Positions 60,547-64,000 of a DNA stretch of 64,000 bases are shown one piece after another. Under the pieces are notes generated by a model. It was not told where the DNA came from, ran no database searches, and saw only the letters and a program-made list of their open reading frames with translations. Source of the DNA: Certhia americana. Lineage: Eukaryota; Chordata; Aves; Passeriformes; Certhiidae. The stretch covers positions 90,878,274-90,942,273 of the forward strand of contig CM031857.1 in the NCBI GenBank assembly GCA_018697195.1, read 5' to 3'. How positions within the stretch are numbered: the first letter of the stretch is position 1; every line of letters starts with the position of its first letter. The position numbers were made by a program, and so were the translations under genes.

Positions 60547-63500
60547 AAGTTTCTCTATCAAATTCAGCGTGGCCAATTATTTTTTCCACTCTGTGCATTG
60601 GCTCTTACCTTTCCTTGTCTACCATCCTGTGTCAGATAATGAAAGCAGTTGCTCATAAGACAATACCAACAAGTCTAAGGCATCTCAATAACAGAAGGGA
60701 CCAAAGCTCCTTGCACTCTATATAGTCAATATGCTGTACAAATAAAATTGACCAGTCCTGTATCCTGAAGCTGTAGCAATTCATACCCATTTTGGAGAGG
60801 TTTTAGAGGGCTAACAAAATGCCAAGCAAGTAGAAAATCAGAACTTTTCAATCAGAATACTGATTTCAATGAAAACTTTGATAAAACATTTTGGGCTTCA
60901 TTATAGTATTCCTATGGCACTCATGATAGACAAACCTCAACACAGAAGAATTTTGCCTCATTTGTAAAGCAATATAGTCAGACTTAAACAGAAAATAGAT
61001 ATTTATTGTCTTCTAAGACTTCAACATTCTGCATACAAAAATTTACAATTTCACATGTATATTTGGTCTTCCTCAATTTGTGTGAATTTCTTTGGGAATT
61101 AAATGGTCAGGCAATTGAAGTTAAGGCAACTACAATTTTTGCTTTACTCCGGTAGGATGAGTATAAATTTTATGACTCAAAACAGCATTTTTCAGTGTCT
61201 AGAATTTGTGTTAAACTGCTTTTTAATAAACAACAATAGTAAAAAATATATTTGAGGTTTCAAGGACTAATATCTACATGCTGTCGAAACAGTTATTGCT
61301 GATATCTGAATGAGGCATCTGGAATTCTTCAGTGTTTGGCCAACACAGGAAATTGCATAAAGTTGTAATATTACACCAATTTAACTACATCATCTCAGCC
61401 TTACCTGCCCACATAACTCCTTAGTTTATATTTGGCTTCTAACATATATAAAATACCCTAGGTCAAGCCAATGTTAAAGAAACTGTCTATTCTATAAATC
61501 TGTCCATGTAGGTAAAGAGATAAAATGAGGCAGTGAGGAACAACAAGCGGGTAAGAAAAACTCTGCTAGAATTGAGTGTCTCTCATATGGAGAATAAAAC
61601 GTGGGACAGTTTCTTGTTTTGTAGTTAAGGGCAAAATGAGTAGCACTTAGCAACAACCCCCTACCTGCAACCCTCTTCTTCCCTGGGCTGCCTCCCTCAG
61701 CACTTGCCTGAAATGGAGACACAAAATTGGTCAGGGCTGGAGAGCTGTGCAGAAGCACAATACTCAGGAGAGTGGAATAACCCTCCCAAAATGCTGACAC
61801 CGGGGAAGCCTGGCCCTCTTGGAACTGGGCTGGATGAGCATGATGAGGAGAAAACATCTGCCAGCCCAGGCTCCTTGCCTGCCATGCTAGCTGAGTGCCA
61901 GTCTCCCTGGTGACCTCCAATTGTCTGCTCAAGGCCTCAGTGGATTCCTTGTTTTCAGAATGGGCACCTGGATTTGCTGTGATTCCCGTGAATTTCTGCC
62001 ATCTAGTTCATGATTTCTGAGCCTTATGTGGGAACTGGACTGCAAAGGCAAAACCAAAATGCCTGATGTATGGGTGGTACTGGGACTTGGAAGCACATGT
62101 TGCATGCTGGCAGTGAAGAGCCCCTGTCCATAACACTGAACACACTCTGTGAATGCTCATCTGATGTCACCAGCCTCCACTTGAGCTCAGAAACAGCTGG
62201 TTTGAGCCAGGATATAGGAAATGGAGGACTGTGGCCTTCCATTTCTGTGGGGGATGGTGCCTGTGCTGTCCCTGAGGTCCCAAGCCAAGTGACATGCAAG
62301 GAACCTTGTAGAGCAGAAGGACAGACAGTTGCTGTTGAAAGCAATTTCTGCCACTGAAGTGCCAGACATTCAGCAGAGCTTGTTTGATGGAGCCCTTGGT
62401 ACAAAGAAGGGGTTTTATGGTCATCTAGTTTCCATTGGATCTTGGGCTGGTTTTCACCACAATTATTCAACCTGCTGGAACATGGGGTATTCAGTCAAAA
62501 GCAGCCTTTTGGGTTACAGATGGATACCTACAGTGAAGGAAAATGGTTTGCAGGGAAACAGGTCACTTTCAGGGAACCAAACTTTCATGAAAACAAGAGA
62601 AAACTTGCTCAACATTCATTTCAAGGAAAACTCCTTGACAGCAGCCTTTTACAATCTAATTAGATAAGCAGGCGTCCTTGTCAGGTTTGACTCTGCTAGA
62701 TTTTTCAAGATATTAACAAAATATTTACAAAACCAAGATATTGACAAGATATTCATGAAAACTTTATACATGCAAAAAGATTGGAATGTCTGAAAAATGA
62801 AAATAATTTTAATTTCTTTAAAAACTTACCCATTTTGAGCAAGCAGACAAGTAGGTACAGCATTTTTAAAGTATTTAAAAGTTAAACATCTTCCATTATT
62901 GGTATAATTATTGTTATGTACCTGCTGTTAATAAATATTTTTATTGGAAAATAGAGTAAAGTATTCTATGCTTGGAATTATAAGCTCTGGTAGTAATTTG
63001 GCGTTAAATTACAAAGGGTATTATAACACATATCAGGCACAGAATAGGCTAAGTCTAGTAATTGTTAATGTTCAATTTGAATGAAGGCAAAACTGATGGA
63101 ATTAAATTCAGTGTCAGTAGTTAATAATGTATTTAAGTTGCCACATGTTAAGTGCAGAAAACAGGTTGTTAGAAGGAAAGAGAAAGATTGTATTTCTTTC
63201 AGATGGAACAGGTGGTATTTGAGGAGAAACAAGTGAAATATAACTCAGTCACATGATGTTACTACTACTGAAATGATAATTAATCTTTTTGAACTGTGCA
63301 CTGTAAAGGGAGAAATTTCTTGGATTTCTACTTATTTGGATCTGTAGGCATTCAGCATGTCCCAGAGGCCTTGAAACTAGACATCAACTTTTATCAATCA
63401 AAAAATCTAACCTGTTACTTTCTAACAAAATCCTCCATAGCATGAAAGGCCTGTTTCAGTCTTTGGGAGAAGAGGAATCTGAACCCTGTTGTAATCCCCA

Positions 63501-64000
63501 GTTTCTGATATGGCTTTCCCCCTGCTGGGACATGGATTCTGCAGTCCCGTGAGAGAACACACCCAATTGCACAGAATACTTCTTGAGCTATTTTTGCTGC
63601 CACACATCCCTCATAGTTGCATAATTTGATGTTACTTAAATTATGTCCTCTGGCTAAGATCTTACTGAATTTTTTATCAACAGCTCAAGTAACCCATGTG
63701 AAAGCTTGAACAACTAACATTATTCTTTTTGCTACAATGGCACTGCAGCACAGCAGCACTTCCTAAATGTGGTACAGATGTGATGTGTCTCATAGAATGA
63801 ACTATAAATGTGCTTTATACCTACAGAAACACAGGCTTTGTCATTGCCCTGGGCATACCCAGAAGCACAGGAACATATGATTCCTCCATCTCCAGTTTTT
63901 CAGAACTGCTCACAGCTCTCAATTCGCCCTTGCATCACTTGGTGTGACTGCAAAGGAGACAAATGCATAGACAGGCTACAGGTTTCATGGTGACTTCATA

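Larger units (their letters stand above)
53833..64000. other. PROZ upstream intergenic region, no exon recognised
   Basis: I searched both strands for factor X or VII exons (GDSGGP, TAAHC, Gla, EGF patterns) and found none. The region holds a CR1 fragment, simple repeats and the 59-bp duplication. Several open frames of 60-148 codons at 61.5-62.7 kb resemble no protein I know. Confidence 0.6.

Noticed and set aside
61492..62667. Cluster of open frames up to 148 codons on both strands
   Set aside because: Overlapping on opposite strands, no known motif, no matching splice sites or repeat signature; length is within chance for this base composition.

Overview
This window is vertebrate nuclear DNA, most likely from a bird. 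It has small spliced exons in long AT-rich introns, a GC-rich CpG-island promoter, and several fragments of CR1, the main avian LINE. Three genes can be read exon by exon. All three are in frame, with no stops or frameshifts, and their order matches the conserved block F7-F10-PROZ-PCID2-CUL4A known from human 13q34, here inverted. The species cannot be fixed from the sequence alone.

Layout: (1) 1-29443, minus strand: CUL4A, the scaffold of CRL4 ubiquitin ligases. Seventeen coding exons cover the start codon to about residue 625; the last exons (C-terminal winged helix and NEDD8 site) lie beyond the left edge. (2) About 28990-30640: a CpG island lying between the head-to-head start codons of CUL4A (29443, minus) and PCID2 (30644, plus). 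It holds E-boxes, an inverted CCAAT box, GC boxes, a 24-bp direct repeat and a 9-bp minisatellite, and probably acts as a bidirectional promoter. (3) 30644-42363, plus strand: PCID2, a TREX-2-type mRNA-export PCI protein, complete in 14 coding exons (400 aa). (4) 43742-53832, minus strand: PROZ, vitamin K-dependent protein Z, complete in 8 exons (407 aa): signal peptide, propeptide, Gla domain, two EGF domains and a catalytically dead serine-protease domain. PCID2 and PROZ converge, with facing poly(A) signals only a few bases apart. (5) 53833-64000: about 10 kb with no exon I recognise. It holds a CR1 3' end, simple repeats and a 59-bp tandem duplication. F10 would be expected next but is not seen.

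The most notable observation is that CUL4A intron 3 and PCID2 intron 4 are both minor-spliceosome (U12-type) AT-AC introns. They share the 5' splice site ATATCCTTTT, carry U12-like branch motifs, and restore the conserved protein only when spliced AT-AC. The two genes also share a promoter region, so both would depend on the same rare splicing machinery. PROZ appears to have lost all three catalytic-triad residues.
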